A stretch of 64,000 nt of DNA from Serilophus lunatus (GCA_013399895.1 VXBA01002873.1:1970515-2034514), one strand, 5' to 3'; shown: positions 12,686 through 25,378, counted from the stretch's first letter. Made by a program: numbers and translations. The notes: a model not told the origin generated them from the sequence alone.

Positions 12686-14990
12686 ATACTACATTCAGAA
12701 AGCCAAACAGTTCAGATGTTGAGAATTCTCAATTGTTCCCACCACAAAATCAGAGCTTGGGAAGATTGCTGCTGAAGCCAATATAACAGGAATTAGAAAT
12801 GACATAAGAGTCTAAGTTCCTCCAAATTTAGGAAGGAGAAAAAAGTGTCAAAACAGTAATAAACCACAACCAGGTCAACAGGTCCATACACAGAAGAAAA
12901 CCAACATTTAACAGAAAAACCCCTGAAACTTCTGAAGAACAGAAGATCAGTAGGAAAACATTTTTATGAGAAATAAAATGTGCCTTCCTGTTAGGGAGGA
13001 AGGGTGTTGCAGGTTGCTTGAGAAATGGAAAAAAAAAAAGCCATTAAAACCTGATATGAATAAAGATCAGGTGAGAGAGGATGTCACCCTGTGGCCTTTG
13101 GAACTGTATTTCTGCTGCCTCCTGAAATTATGCTTTCCTGAAACAAAGGAACAGTGTTATGGAAAAGTGGGTGCCAGATACTTTAGGAAAATGAGACACA
13201 GTGAAGCGGATAAAAAAGACAAAGACAATAGCAATCCTATGCAATAAAGTGAAGGCAGCTGAGGTCTGAGACAAAGGTGAATATTCTGAGCCAGCAAGAT
13301 GACTGAAGCAGGGGAAGGAAGGAGGGAAAGATGATTCACAATAACATTTGAAAGACACTGGCTTGAATATTTATCAATGTCACAGCAAACTTAGCTTGGC
13401 AGACTTGGTGGCTGATTGTTCTTTCAGTGATTTCCCACCCTTAAGATGACAAACAGGAATGTAACTTAAAGTACAGCTCTTAATGGGAGTCGAGCAACAG
13501 TGCTTAGGCCCACATACCAACTACATAGACACTGTCATGCAATTTTAATAGCTTTTTTATAGACATAGCTGAAGTATTTACTTGTATCAATAATAGTGTG
13601 GATTCAGTCTAGGCAACATGGACTTGCACATTTACAGAGGTGTGGAGGTAACAGTACACACAGGAAATTCTGCGCAGCTGCATCAAGTACTTCATTTGCT
13701 ACAAGTTCATTCAAATTACAGTGTAGGTCCTATGCTCTTGTCAATGACCCTGCTACATCTTTAGTTGAAAAAAACCTAAAATAATTTTGAAGTGATTAAT
13801 CCACATGATTGATGATGGATACAAAAGTACTAAAGTAATTTTTTTGACTGATAATGAAGATCTAATTCATAGTGCTTTTGCAAGAATTACTTCTGCACAT
13901 ACATGAACGTATTCTGAACTGACTGTTTACTGAAAGGTAAGATTCAGGTACTATTAAGTATCTTAAAGAAGTGCCCAATTATAGATTTTGGAACTATACT
14001 CAATGCTGTGTACTAACTTTTTCAAAGTCAAAACTGCAGCCCAACTCGTATCTATAGGTAAGGACAAAGCACATATCAGACTACAGAAAGACAGAAAAAT
14101 GACCATGTCTGCTCTTAGCGGCATTGGTAAAAGTGAAGTTAACTCCAGATATCATGCAGCTTGTAACCAAGAACAGAATTTGGCTATTTGTTTTGAATCA
14201 GTGCTATCAATAAAAGACTGCCAAAAATAACCAACTGGTAAATATTAATTTAAACTGAAAAACTGGAAATCAGTTTTGCACTGAGTTGTAACATGGGGCC
14301 ATTCCATGCTGGCAGTAAGAGGATAATGACATGAAGTGCCAAAAAATACCTGGAAAGCATTACTTCTGTGTGACATCCAATAAAGATGCTGCACACACCC
14401 CTACATTTTTCAGCAATTAAATGTTTGAAAATGAAAGTGCTCTCTTTCCCCAATTCTCCAACTGCAATGGCCAAACTACAGCCCAGCAATGCTGTAATGG
14501 AAGTTTTTCAGGGTGGCCCCTCTGCACAACAGCTGTTTCGCAGTCTGATAGTAGCGTCTCCAACCAGCTGCTTCAGTTTGCTCCTGGCTGTCACTGCTAT
14601 AGGTTAATGGCAACAGAGGCAAGAGAAGGGTCTAGGCCAGCATAAAGCAGAAATAACAAAATTTTCTGCCAAAAGAGAGTGTGGGATAAGAACTTTAATG
14701 GGCAAGCAAACAAAGAATCAGACTGAAGCCTGAGGCGCTTCAGTGTGTTGGCAATAGACAAGCAGCCCTGGAACAAGTGCAGCCCAGAGTCTCAATTTGA
14801 AATGACTGTGGGGCCTCTGTGCCAAAAAAGTTTGGCTCTGTGTATACATGTGTGAATGTATATCTATATCCCCACACCAAATATGTAGTTGTGATAATCA
14901 TGTAGTAAATTACAGAGCCATATGATGAACTGCATGTGCTTTTGACCACCTCACCTGCCCCCTGCCAGCTAATCCATCTCTATTTGGATT
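12686..14990. other. Non-coding tract, no gene seen
   Basis: The tract holds short open frames only (for example 12966-13247 and 13988-14230), with no recognisable domain and no consistent splice signals. Confidence 0.55.
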
Positions 14991-15009
14991 TACTCTGTCA
15001 TTCCAAATG

Positions 15010-15295
15010 GAGCCTTTAATCCTGCAAACACTTACATGTATGCTTAACTTTAAGCACTTGAACAGTTCAGTTGAAAATGAGTTTGTCTGGGTGTAATTCC
15101 AACCTCGGCTCTAGATGCAATTGTAGTCCTGCCTTCCATATTCAGTGGAAGGAGTTTGGGCTGGTGTACCTACTTTTAGCAGGTACAACACCTTTAGCAC
15201 TTACTGCTGTTTCGGTGTATGCTGTGGATAAATCCATGTTATTCCACTGGCTTCAATACTGTTACACCAATTTACACCAACTGAGAATCTGCCTG
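15010..15295. repeat. Ancient amniote palindromic repeat relics
   Basis: Two arms are recognisable. The first, 15017-15065, includes AATCCTGCAAACACTTACAT and TGCTTAACTTTAAGCACTTG, typical of the amniote repeat with GATCCTGCAAACACTTA and ATGCTTAACTTTA. The second, 15240-15290, includes CCACTGGCTTCAATACTGTT and ACACCAATTTACACCAACTG, typical of the family with CATTGACTTCAATGGAGTTACACC. They may be one rearranged element or two neighbours. Both are strongly diverged. Confidence 0.5.
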
Positions 15296-16503
15296 CTGAA
15301 AAAGAAAAGTCATAAGGATTACTAGACCTAATCTACAAATCTACACCAGGTGAGTATCATTCTAAGCATAAAACAGGTGCAAGGTGCGTGTACTGGATTT
15401 CTTATTCGCACAAGATGGGAGTGCAGGCTGATGGTGTTGCTCTACTGTGAGATCTTTGCACCTACCCTTGTTTCATGAATGTAAGGAAAGTCTTTCAAAG
15501 CTTCCATCACCTGTTCTTTCATGGCTTCAGCTCCATATTTTCTCTCTGCCCCCTACCATAAACTGTGCAGAAAATAAAGAGAAAGGCAGCAGAAGAGGAG
15601 TGTAATTTTATATTGCAAAATAATATTCATAAGTCACACAAACACTAAACCCTACGAATAATGAATCTGTCCTTCAGGGACAGTCCTTTCCTTGTCATTG
15701 TCTGGTACTTATGTTGTTGTTCATCTAGCTAATTACTGCTTTGAAAGGTATAGTCCTGCTGTCATGCCTAGATTAGCAGCAAGTGTTTGGCTAGCTACTT
15801 TTTTGTCACAGTTGATAATTATTTAATGAGTTCTGTTCTTCCCTAGGAAAGCAAGATTGGGATAGAATTGGACTTATTTTATCACAGTAGCATTGCTGTG
15901 CCTGTTGGCAGGTTTGACAACAACAGCACTGGATTTCAGTAAGACAGAAGAAGAATTTCCATAAGTAGTTCCTGAATCAGTTGGAAGCAATGGGGAAATT
16001 AATAGTAATGAGCAAATCTCAATAGATACTGACTCATTACTATGTTAGCCGCCAGTCTTTTCCTGCAGCTGTAACCACGTTGGAAATTGCTGATGTTCTT
16101 AGCTAAAAGTCATTATAAGTTAGTACATTATGTTGGTAAAATGGAAAACCTCACTTTAGATCTCTAGATTTCTCCATCCACAGGGGGCCTCTGAAGTCAC
16201 ATTATTTTTTTTTTAGTAGACATCTATTGATAAATAAAAAAGTGTCATCAACAGGACCACATGGACCTTTCCTTCAGATTATCTGTGTAAAAGAACATTT
16301 GGAGCAACAATGGCAGCTAAAGGAACTTTGTGTTGTGACCAGATTAGAGCAGCACAGACAAAGGCTTATCGTACATGTACCTGCTTCAGTGGGGTATATT
16401 TAAAAACTCCACGGTACCTGTTTCCAGTTATTTTCCCTGCCTGTCTGGAAATTTTCAGAAATAAACAGAAAAGTTTATATGAGTAATAGGTTTGAAGTTA
16501 AGG
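15296..16503. other. Non-coding tract, no gene seen
   Basis: AT-rich DNA with no recognisable coding or RNA gene. It is followed abruptly by the GC-rich LTR-like element. Confidence 0.55.
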
Positions 16504-17686
16504 TGTCCTGTTTTTCTTGGTGGGAAAGGGGAAGAGAAGCATTAAAACCGTTTTCTTTTGTGTTTTCCCCAAATTCCCGGGAGTGGAGAACAGAGCAGAG
16601 CTGAGCGATCCCAGCTCCAGGGACCTCGGGCTCGGTGAGACTGGGGAGGGGCGGCCATTGGGGCGCGGAGCCCTGCCCTGCGTGCCCGCCATTTTTCTTT
16701 CCCCGCTCCGCCGTTGGGGCGGCACAGAGCTATTTTCCCTGACCTCCCGCAGAGGCGTGCAGGAGTCCTCCCCGCGGCTGCAGTGGCTTGGACCGAGACC
16801 GGTGGTACGCCCTGGGAGCAGCGGGGAGCTGCGCACTGACGCTCTGCCAGTTTCTCTTGTCGCCACGGCGCAAGAGCGGCAGTGCGGGAGCAGCCGTGGC
16901 TCACCCCACGCGAGTCCTGCGCTGCGTGGCTTGGATCGCGGTGGGGAGCGGGGCAGGGTGGCTGGGTCCTGGCTCCCGCCGCTCCCCCTGGGCTCCCACG
17001 CGGTGGCCTGTGGGCTGCACATGTGGGGTTTCCCTCGCCACCCGCTGCCCCAGGCTGGAGCAGGGGGGACAGCTGGCGCCTGCCCACTGCGGGCAGCCAG
17101 CCCTGTCAGCCCCGCGCGGCCGTGGAGGTGTGTGGTGGGGGTTTCTCTGGGTGGGAGGCTGGTGGGTGCCCCCACTGGGGGTGGCCGCGCCCCCGCAGCC
17201 CTCCCCGTGCTGCTGGGAGACACGCAGCGGTGGCTGTCCCCCATGGGCAGCCCCTCCGCGGCCCCACCGCCCACTGAGTGTCCCTGCAGGCAGCGAGGGC
17301 GCCGGGAGTGCCCTGTGGCTGGAGGCAATGGCGGCCGCCAGGTCCCTGTCCAGAGCACACGGGCGACTTTTGGCTGGAATGCCATCTTTGCCTCATGGCA
17401 AAATCTCGGACAGAGGGACAGTGCCCAATGCTGCCGACCAAGAGGAGTGCAGCCTGGCTGAGAAGAAAACTCTGAGTTTTCACAGAATTGCCAGCACATA
17501 AAAACCAGAACCCTGTAAGTCCTGCCCCTTTTGGCTGGCTCATCGTCATCCAGATAACATTGACTGCCGCTCCTCCTGGTCCTTCCTGGCTCCCTTCACC
17601 CTGCAGCAGCACCGGAGCTCCAACAGTGGCACCAGGAGACCACCCAGCAACAACACAGTGTGGTATCTTTTCCCCTTGGGTTCCCT

Positions 17687-17701
17687 GGGGGGGTGGGTGG
17701 G
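17687..17701 (+). other. G-quadruplex-type motif within LTR copy A
   Basis: Seven G, T, three G, T, three G fits four G-triplets with one-base loops. Copy B has a G run at the matching place (minus strand, 45773-45765), so this is a property of the family. Confidence 0.7.
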
Positions 17702-17926
17702 TGTGTGCTTCTCACTGTTTTTGTCTTTCAGGAGCTCCGAGACCTGAGACATACCCTCTTCAAAGTGGCTTTCTCTTCCCGCCCTCCGCTCCTCAGCTCA
17801 CCAGTATGCTTGGAGGAGCAGTTTGTCATTTGTTTTTGTTATTACTGCGTGATATTGTCGGGTTGTTATTTGTTATATCTGTTTAGTGTCTAATGGGGTC
17901 CTATAGTTCTATAGAGACCCATAAAA

Positions 17927-17932
17927 AATAAA
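17927..17932 (+). terminator. Poly(A) signal AATAAA of LTR copy A
   Basis: A canonical AATAAA is followed by a GT-rich stretch (CCTGTGTTTGCTGTTGC), the usual downstream element for cleavage. The same signal and a similar downstream stretch occur in copy B. Confidence 0.65.
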
Positions 17933-17975
17933 CCTGTGTTTGCTGTTGCATCTGTTTTCAGTCTCTCGTCCTGTT

Positions 17976-17989
17976 GCGCCCCCTAGTGG
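17976..17989 (-). promoter_or_regulatory. CTCF-binding motif, exact strong core
   Basis: The minus strand reads CCACTAGGGGGCGC, which is the consensus CTCF core (CCASYAGRKGGCRC). It lies 14 bases inside the 3' end of LTR copy A and is antisense to the LTR. CTCF sites of this strength often act as insulators or chromatin-loop anchors. Occupancy cannot be judged from sequence. Confidence 0.8.
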
Positions 17990-18060
17990 TAAAACCACCA
18001 CCATATGGAAAATGTTAACTCCTTGAAATCTGATTACACCAAAAATCAAAAACATGAAAT

Positions 18061-18138
18061 AACAAAACCACAAGAAAACTCCCCCAAACCCAACGAACCA
18101 ACCAGCCAACCAGCTGACCACCAAAAAAACCCCACCTA
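18061..18138. repeat. Low-complexity A/C-rich tract
   Basis: A run of AACC/ACCA-type units (for example AACGAACCAACCAGCCAACC) directly follows LTR copy A. It is a simple-sequence tract with no gene. Confidence 0.6.
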
Positions 18139-19034
18139 ATCAATTAAAAATTGTTAGTTTAATTTCAAAATATATTTTAACTCAAATGTTCTAAAATTTT
18201 TGAAGTCAAAGCAAAGCATTTGGGCAAATCTTAAATATATTTTCTCTGTTAGCACTTCAAGGAAAAATTGGAAAGAAATTTTATTCTGTTTCAGAATAAA
18301 GAAAACACTTTCAAAAAGATAGAATTGCTCACAAAATGGAAACTGTAGTTTCTGCTTACCTTTGCTGTTTCCCCTCACACTGAGTTGTGTTTTTCATCCC
18401 AAAGCTGTACAGACTTTCTAATTCCTGAAGGCTACAAAGCATGGGGATTTTTATTTAAAGTTACAGATTAATATTTAGCTTGAGTGCATTCCATTTCCTT
18501 ATCCTAAATTCTCTCTTCAAAATATGAGTCATTTGGGTATGTATGGGACACAAAGATAGGTTTTTCTGTCACTTGATTTTCCTAGCAATGGCCCTGAGTC
18601 ACCAATTAACCACCACCAGACAATGCCATGATATCCTACACTGAAGGGCCTTTTACATGGCCTCATCACTCTGGACAGCAGCAGTAGCCAGAGGGGGAAA
18701 ATTTGGTTTGTCTGAAATAAACTACCTCAGTTCTGCTGGTCTCAGCAAACTGTTCCTATATACAGCAGGATAAAGTGAACTCTGAAAAAATAAGAATTTC
18801 TTGTTAAACAAGCATCCCCAGTAATGATAATAAGTAATAATAACAACTTATTCAAAGCATTAAAAACGTACACCTGCCTTTTTAAAAAATCTAATATTTT
18901 AAATATTTTTAAATCAAGTATTTTTTGAAAGCAAGATGGTTTCTTAGCAGTCAAAAGTCCGGAATTTTCCAATGTCTGTTTTCCATTGTCTTTTTAAAAC
19001 AAAGGCCTTGTGTTTAAAATGGTCTAATTCTAAA
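18139..19034. other. AT-rich non-coding tract
   Basis: Very AT-rich patches at 18140-18240 and 18820-18930. No gene or recognisable transposon. Confidence 0.55.
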
Positions 19035-19090
19035 CTCACTGAAACCAGTGAGGAGTTCCAATATTGACTCCAGTGGCTTTTGTATCAGGT
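19035..19090. repeat. Ancient amniote palindromic repeat fragment
   Basis: The reading AACTCACTGAAACCAGTGAG, followed by TTGACTCCAGTGGCTTTTGT and ATCAGG, matches the amniote repeat arm TTGACTTCAATGGCTTTTGGATCAGG. Family recognised from memory and strongly diverged. Confidence 0.45.
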
Positions 19091-22000
19091 CAGATGTATG
19101 GAAGGCAGTTGCTTGCTCCTCATAGTCTTCATTGTAAATTCTGTAAAATGTATCCTGAGATGGTAAACAAAAGTTTTTCCAAGAAAGCAAAGGCAGATAT
19201 AATAAGTGATAAATACATACAGGCTGAAAGGGGATTAAAATATTTGTTTAAGTTTCCTGTGGGAGAAATCATTCTTGGTTTCAATTGTGTTGCTGTTAGG
19301 AGATATGGATTTCTTACCAAGAACTGAATAATGTTCTGATTCTGGCACACTGAATGATTCTCTGAAGAGCAACAACCAGATAGCACAACATTCATGGCTA
19401 CAAAAAAACACCTGCTGCAGTTCAGTAATCAGCACTATGACTTCTTTTCACAACATATCAACTAGTAGTGTAGAAGAAATGATTTATCAACAGTTCCACC
19501 ACTGCATTTATCTCAGGTCCAAAACTTGTGTGTGTTTCTTTGCTTATTGTACTGGGGATGACACCCAAATAGGCACTGTTACCTGTTGGCAAGCACATAT
19601 ATCAATTTCTTTGAAGGTGTTTTCTCTATGCTAGTAGAATAAGTAAGTTATATTCTGTACCGATTTATTTGCAAGAGAATGTACAAAGTTGCTGAGAGTT
19701 CATGTCAATGAGGTTGCTGTTTTTGCAGTTAAACACTGGATGTTAACTTTTTCTACACACAACAGTATACAGAGCCGTGGCTTCATTCTGATGTCATTTA
19801 CATTGCATATAACCAGTTACTGAATCACTCCTGAAATGTGAGGAACTTTCAAGTGATGCAATTCTTGCTTTACCTCAATAACTAGATATATGCTGTATTG
19901 AAAACATTGTCATCCCAATGAGGACCATGTGATCAGGGAAAGAGGTTTAGCTAGTTAGCTGGATGTGTGATAACATTATATCAAGGATTTGGATAACCTG
20001 TACTTGCTGTGGTAAGGAAACAAGGACATCCCTATTTCTGATACATCCCTTAGGCTTCCTTCCTGTGTCACTGGCTGAGCTATGCCATAATAATTTCAGC
20101 AGGGATATAACCCCAGAAAGGAGACATTCACACAAGATAAGGCACTGAACAAAGTTCAAATCCAAAGAAGTATCAGAAACTAGTGTTATAATTGGCTACT
20201 AGTAATCTATATGTTAGATATACTATCCTTTTATCTATCTCTACCCAATTCCCTGTAAACACGTGTCCAGAGTGTTCTAGTGGTGTTCAAGGTGGCATAA
20301 CCCGGAGGTTGGTCTGGACCTGGACTCTGGAAATGATGCCATCTGTGCTCTGCTGGTTCTCCATAGACTGTGTGATCAAATCGAAACACTGTATTTACCT
20401 CTCACTAGTAAGATGCACAACTCCAACCTCAGTGGGGGAGGACATCCCACAGCTCCATAGTCAGAAGAGTTTAAGCCTGTTAAGCAGGTCTTGTCAGGCA
20501 ATGTCTGAAGGAACCTCACCTGCTGATTGTGTAGATGTCATAAAGTTAAGTGGTAACTGAAGTTTTACATGGAAAACAAGAATCATGAGTGATTAGAATG
20601 AAATCCTTGTCTGCCCTGCATTAATGTAGTATGACTGCCAAGAGTAGGTTTTCTCTATGTAAAAATCAAAAGGAATTCTTTCTGCAGAAGAAATACTAGA
20701 GGAAAGAAAGAAATAAGTAACTGCTCTGTGGATAAGGTAATTAGCAGTGCAAAATGCAAGTGGCAATAATGCCCTTCCATTTGTGACATTCTCACTTTAT
20801 TTTGAACAAAGTGTGCATCTGGCAAGGTTTTAAAGCACTGAACATTTACTCATTTGACAGGGGTGAATGACACAGAAGTCAGCATCTTGTGATCAACAGG
20901 AAAGGAAAAGAAGAACACGCGCTATTCTGATGTCATCTCCCATTGTTATTGTTGTTGTTCCTCCAAAGAATGGAATTCTGGAAGCAAGACCATAAATCTC
21001 AAAGCTCAGCATTGTCTCATTTGGAGATCAAGGTCCTTGTTGCTGATTGATTCATGCATTTTTCATTTGGCTAGCAAATATCCTTTAAATGGAACAGACA
21101 CTTAGGCAGTGAAACTGGAGCTATTCTTCCCTCCCCTCAGAGGATTTAATCTATAAGTTAAGCAACTTCTTGGATGATTTTCACACAAATTTGTGGAAAA
21201 CAATGAATATTATTTACTTCAAAAGCCTAACATTAATTTTCTTGGCAGTGAGACTAGTGTTATTGTGCAATAAGAGCACTCAGCTTTTAAGGTTAGATTG
21301 TGATACCTTTTGGAAACTGAATAATACCTAATGCTTTGAATTATCCCATTGGAATGAAGTATTAAGACAGCACTTGACATAAGTAAGAGTATGACAATCT
21401 AACCCTTAATGAAATTTGTAGAATTTTTGTCCTCTACAAGAATGAGTTCATAATCCATATTTTTATGGATATGTCCTAACTTCATTTGTAATCTTTAGAT
21501 GGATGCATGGTCATGGCTTCATGTAGTTGCTTATATTTCACTACAACTTTGATAATTTTAAAGCTGTCTGAGATTGTATATACAATGTAACCACAGAAAA
21601 GATGTATTTTCCTCTAAATTTTAAATGTTAATTTTCTGTATAAGCATGAAGAAGGTTTTATTTTCTAAAATTCAGGTAAAATAGCTGTTCAAGGATCACA
21701 GAACTCATTATGCTCAACATGGACTGAAGAGAGAGTACAAACAGTTTTGCTCTAAGGACTTACTTGTTTTTACTTCAGATCTTTAGGTAAAATCCAGTTT
21801 ATCATGGACTTATGGTATTAATCTCAATGTCTCAATGAGTGGTGATGTCTTTCCTCTTTGATCCTGCATCAGTCTGGCTGCATTGCCAGTTCTTCAGAAA
21901 ACTCACCTTCCTGTTAAATACCAGGATTCCTCAAGCATTCCATTGCAGTGGGATCCCAGATATCCCAAGTAATAGTTTTTCTTACTACTTTAGATTCAAA

Positions 22001-25000
22001 AGTGTACGTTGAGCCTGTACTACCTCCTAAAACGTAACCCAAAAGATGTTTGGATTGCTGCTTAGCACAAACAAAATCTAAGAGGAGTGTGCAGTATCAG
22101 GATTGAAATAGCAACTCCGATACCTCCATCCATTTGGTAGCAACACATAGTGCCTGATGGAAGATAGGACTGCATTCAAGGTAACCCTTTGCCATTCACA
22201 GTTCTGTTAGATTCCCTCTAAAAATTGCTTTCAGTCATAAAATTTCATACCTTATGGCTCCTTACTTGTCCTCATGACACAAATAGTGCATTGGGATTCC
22301 TGAAGGACCTGTGCTCACCCCTCCTGAAATGGGGTTTGTGCTCAGGATGATTCCTGAGTGGTCAGAGGCAGGTGAGGACAGAAGTGATAATGGACATCTG
22401 ATGATCCTTGGAAAAATTTGAGGAAATCCGTGAGTGACTCCCTTTACATGTGTGAAGGAACATTGCCTAAATGCCTCTGCTGGGAACTGTGCATCAGCAG
22501 CTGAGATGTACCCTTGTTTTACCTGGAAAAAAAATAAAGCAGCAGTGAGAAAAACAGCTGAAAGTACTTTCCATTAGACTTAATTGAGTCATCAAAAGAA
22601 AAATCTGGCAACACAAGGAAAGGAACAGTGAGAGGCCTGGATAGCATGAATAGGGAATAGTAAGTTAGAAAGAAATGTGTGAAATGCTAAAATAGTGTCT
22701 TTGGAGAACTGTGTGGCTCTTTGTCCTGGTGTTAAATATCCCACTAAGAAAAATTAAAGTATCGGATACTACAGAATATCTGGACTAAAGAAATAACTCA
22801 TAGTTTGATGTTATATCTGTAATCAAAAGAGGAAGTACATGATATTTAAGACAAGAATTGAATGTATAGAAAGAATATATTGAACATTCTGTATTATCAT
22901 TCAATGCATTCATTGGGCTCAGAGTTTTGTTAGTTGAGGTAGGTCCATCTCCATATGCTGAGAGAAGAACAGCCATGGGACAAGGAATATTTTCACACCT
23001 GGGCAGAGTTCTTATAGCAGCGTTTTCTGAGAAGAAATGGGGACAAGATGATCCGACCTTTTTTCCTGCTGGACTGCAAAAGTTGTTTTCTGCACTGCCA
23101 AAACATTGCATCTGACATCACATCTGACATTGCATCTGTGCTGCTGTTTTGAGAAAGATTGTTATTCTGGCTGATACTGGAAAATAGATTAAATTATTCT
23201 GGAAACCATGGACGTTTTCTCTAAAAATGAAGTGCTAGAGAAGAAGAGAGTTGTGGGTTTTGTGGGGTTTTTACTTTTTTTTTTTTTTTTNTTCTCCTCT
23301 CTGAATTTCCTTTCACAGAGGGGAAGGTAATTCTCTGAACTCCATAACTAACTTCTCATGTCATTTGTTGACTTTTTCTTCATGCTCAGGAAAAAATGGG
23401 GGGGTTCCAGTTCCACAAATCATTTAAGCACATTTTTAAATGCTTCTCTGTTCTGCCAAACAATTAAAAGACCTGCTTTCATCCTGGAAGTACATGTTTA
23501 ACTTTACAGCAAATAACCTGGATGGGTGAATAAGGACCTAAGAACTGTGTTTCTCTGTGGAAACCCTATGGAAAAACTCATACTGGCACCAGTAAACCCT
23601 TCAGATTACAGCCCTTTTTGCTAAATTTTTCAATATATACTCCAACATCACAGAGGTACTTTTGGAGGAAAGTAAGGGGCAGGGGTTAAGGGGGCGGGAT
23701 GACAGGGAGTTGTGTTGTGGGAGTCAAGCCCTGCCATCCCCTAGCACCTCTATTCACTCCTCTGTGCTGCAGCCCTCCGGAGAAACCCTGCAATAACAAA
23801 CACAGCTGCACCTGTGCAAATATCCTTGGTTCCATGTTTTCTTGGGGTTATTGTAACAATAACAATGTAGCATAAAAGAAAAGACCAAATCAAGTAACGC
23901 CTTTGTGGGGACCTGCTCTGCCTTGCTTCAGTGAGGCATTATAGTAACATTAGTGTCATCTTTTAGCTTTGGTGACTATTTGTTAGTGCACCATGGGCTT
24001 TTGGGAACCTGAAGAATTAGCTACTGCAACTAATAATAAGATGTAAAACACCATAAGTTGGTCTCTGAACATATTTTTTCCTTGATTTCCAACTTCAATT
24101 TTATAAATCTTATTCGGCAATATTCTTATGTCCTTTAATCCTGAAATTATATATCTTTCTTGTGCTTCTCCAACCTGTGTTTAGACTTTTTGTTCATACA
24201 AATGGACTTAAATCCAATTTTCCAGTGTTCTCTAGCCCCTTCAGCCTCATTACCCATTTTCCCTGTATTCCTTCCACACACAGTTTTCCAGTAGGGAGTT
24301 TCCTGTTACTTCCTGACATCATCTAGAATTTACACTGATGAATTTCAACTTTTTTTTTCTCATCCACCTTCACCTTCTTCATTGGCTTAAACATAGATGA
24401 AGTGCTCCCTACCTGGACAATTCCCCAAGAGGACAAGTGCAGAAGCGTTTGGTCTTACTTCACTTTAGCAGCCCATAAATATCAAGGACCAATTCATTTG
24501 GGGATAGTATTTTCTGTGCTTGGTGACAATTCAGACAGCTGAAGCAGAACTGGCAAAGCCTTTGGCATACTCATGTTTTTCTGCATAAGTTCCAATTCGT
24601 TTTCTGGCACAGATAATTCCAAACCACCTGAAATGAGTTCCAAATCAGGGGCAAAAAATGTAAATTATCCAGTTCAAACAGGCTCAGTGAAATCTGAGGT
24701 TTGAGCTATATTAGAAAGATTTCTTTGTGGATCATTGAGACTTCAAAAGAAAGCCCAGTATGAAGAAAAAATTTAGGCAAAAGGTGCAAGGCCAGACCCT
24801 TAGATGATACTACTTGAATGCCTTTTATTTGTATTAAAAAAATTTCCTTAATTGCTTTCTTACCAAAAGCTTCTGTATTCTTTTTGCTTTAATCAAATGC
24901 CTTCCTTCTGTAAAGGAAATCTGATGTGCCACTTGACGTGTGGCCCCAAATGAGAAAAGTATGTCTTTTTCCAATAAGCCACAGAGAAGACTAAAAACTT

Positions 25001-25298
25001 ACCATTGTCTCTTGGTGTGTGACAACATGTCTCCAGGTTTCAGTGTTCACTCGACACTTCAGCTGCAGGACATCAGATTTTATTTTGCTTTCCTGAAGGC
25101 CTGTGGAGCTCAGTGCAAACACAGATTAGTCCAAGATCAGTTGTGACGGTTTGCTTCAAAATCCTAGCAAATGGATAGCAATTTTCCACATGCCTTTTCA
25201 ATGCTAACATGGCTTCAGTTTCCTTGATGCGGGGATAAATTGTTCATCCAGAAGTGCAAAAATAATTAAAATTTAGTACTTCACCCTTATTTTTGCCA
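19091..25298. other. Non-coding tract, no gene seen
   Basis: Six kilobases of AT-rich DNA. Open frames are short (the longest, 20192-20560, starts at ATG but shows no domain and has no splice context). A small GCATCTGACATCACATCTGA reiteration occurs at about 23107-23142. No transposon was recognised. Confidence 0.55.
23273..23291. other. Poly-T run ending in a single unresolved base
   Basis: A run of about 18 T ends in one N at 23291. This looks like a homopolymer length ambiguity in the assembly. Confidence 0.85.
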
Positions 25299-25378
25299 GT
25301 AAGGCCAGGATTCATTTAGTAGCCAGCAAATAACTGTGAGGCCAGGATTGAATTAGTAGTCAGCAAATAACTTTGAGG
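25299..25378. repeat. Tandem duplication, 37-bp unit, two copies
   Basis: The unit beginning GTAAGGCCAGGATTCATTTA at 25299-25335 is repeated at 25336-25372 as GTGAGGCCAGGATTGAATTA with a few substitutions, and a short partial third copy (TTGAGG) follows. Confidence 0.85.

Larger units (their letters stand above)
16504..18003 (+). mobile_element. LTR-like element copy A (probable solo LTR of an endogenous retrovirus)
   Basis: This is a GC-rich, CpG-rich block of about 1.5 kb in an AT-rich setting. It ends in a poly(A)-signal region and a terminal ACCACCACCA. Its last 430 bases align by eye with copy B on the opposite strand at 45424-45880. Shared landmarks are a G-rich run, a pyrimidine tract ending CAG (17731), an AAAGTGGCT stretch, AATAAA (17927) and GTTTGCTGTTG after it. 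Upstream similarity is weaker: GGGAGTGCCCTG is shared, and the 16540s resemble the 5' part of B. A TATA-like CATAAAAA is at 17497. No primer-binding site or retroviral coding region follows, so a solo LTR is likely. The left end and target duplication could not be fixed. Open frames of up to 333 codons on both strands are GC artefacts. Confidence 0.6.

Noticed and set aside
16498..17612. Long overlapping open frames on both strands (up to 333 codons)
   Set aside because: They occur together in several frames on both strands of a GC-rich LTR-like block, are Pro/Gly/Arg/Ala-rich and have no domain. GC-rich DNA has few stop codons, so this is expected by chance.
17732..17932. Terminal exon of a host gene driven by a CpG island
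   Set aside because: The acceptor tract and poly(A) signal recur in copy B, so they belong to a repeated element. A host exon remains only a secondary possibility.
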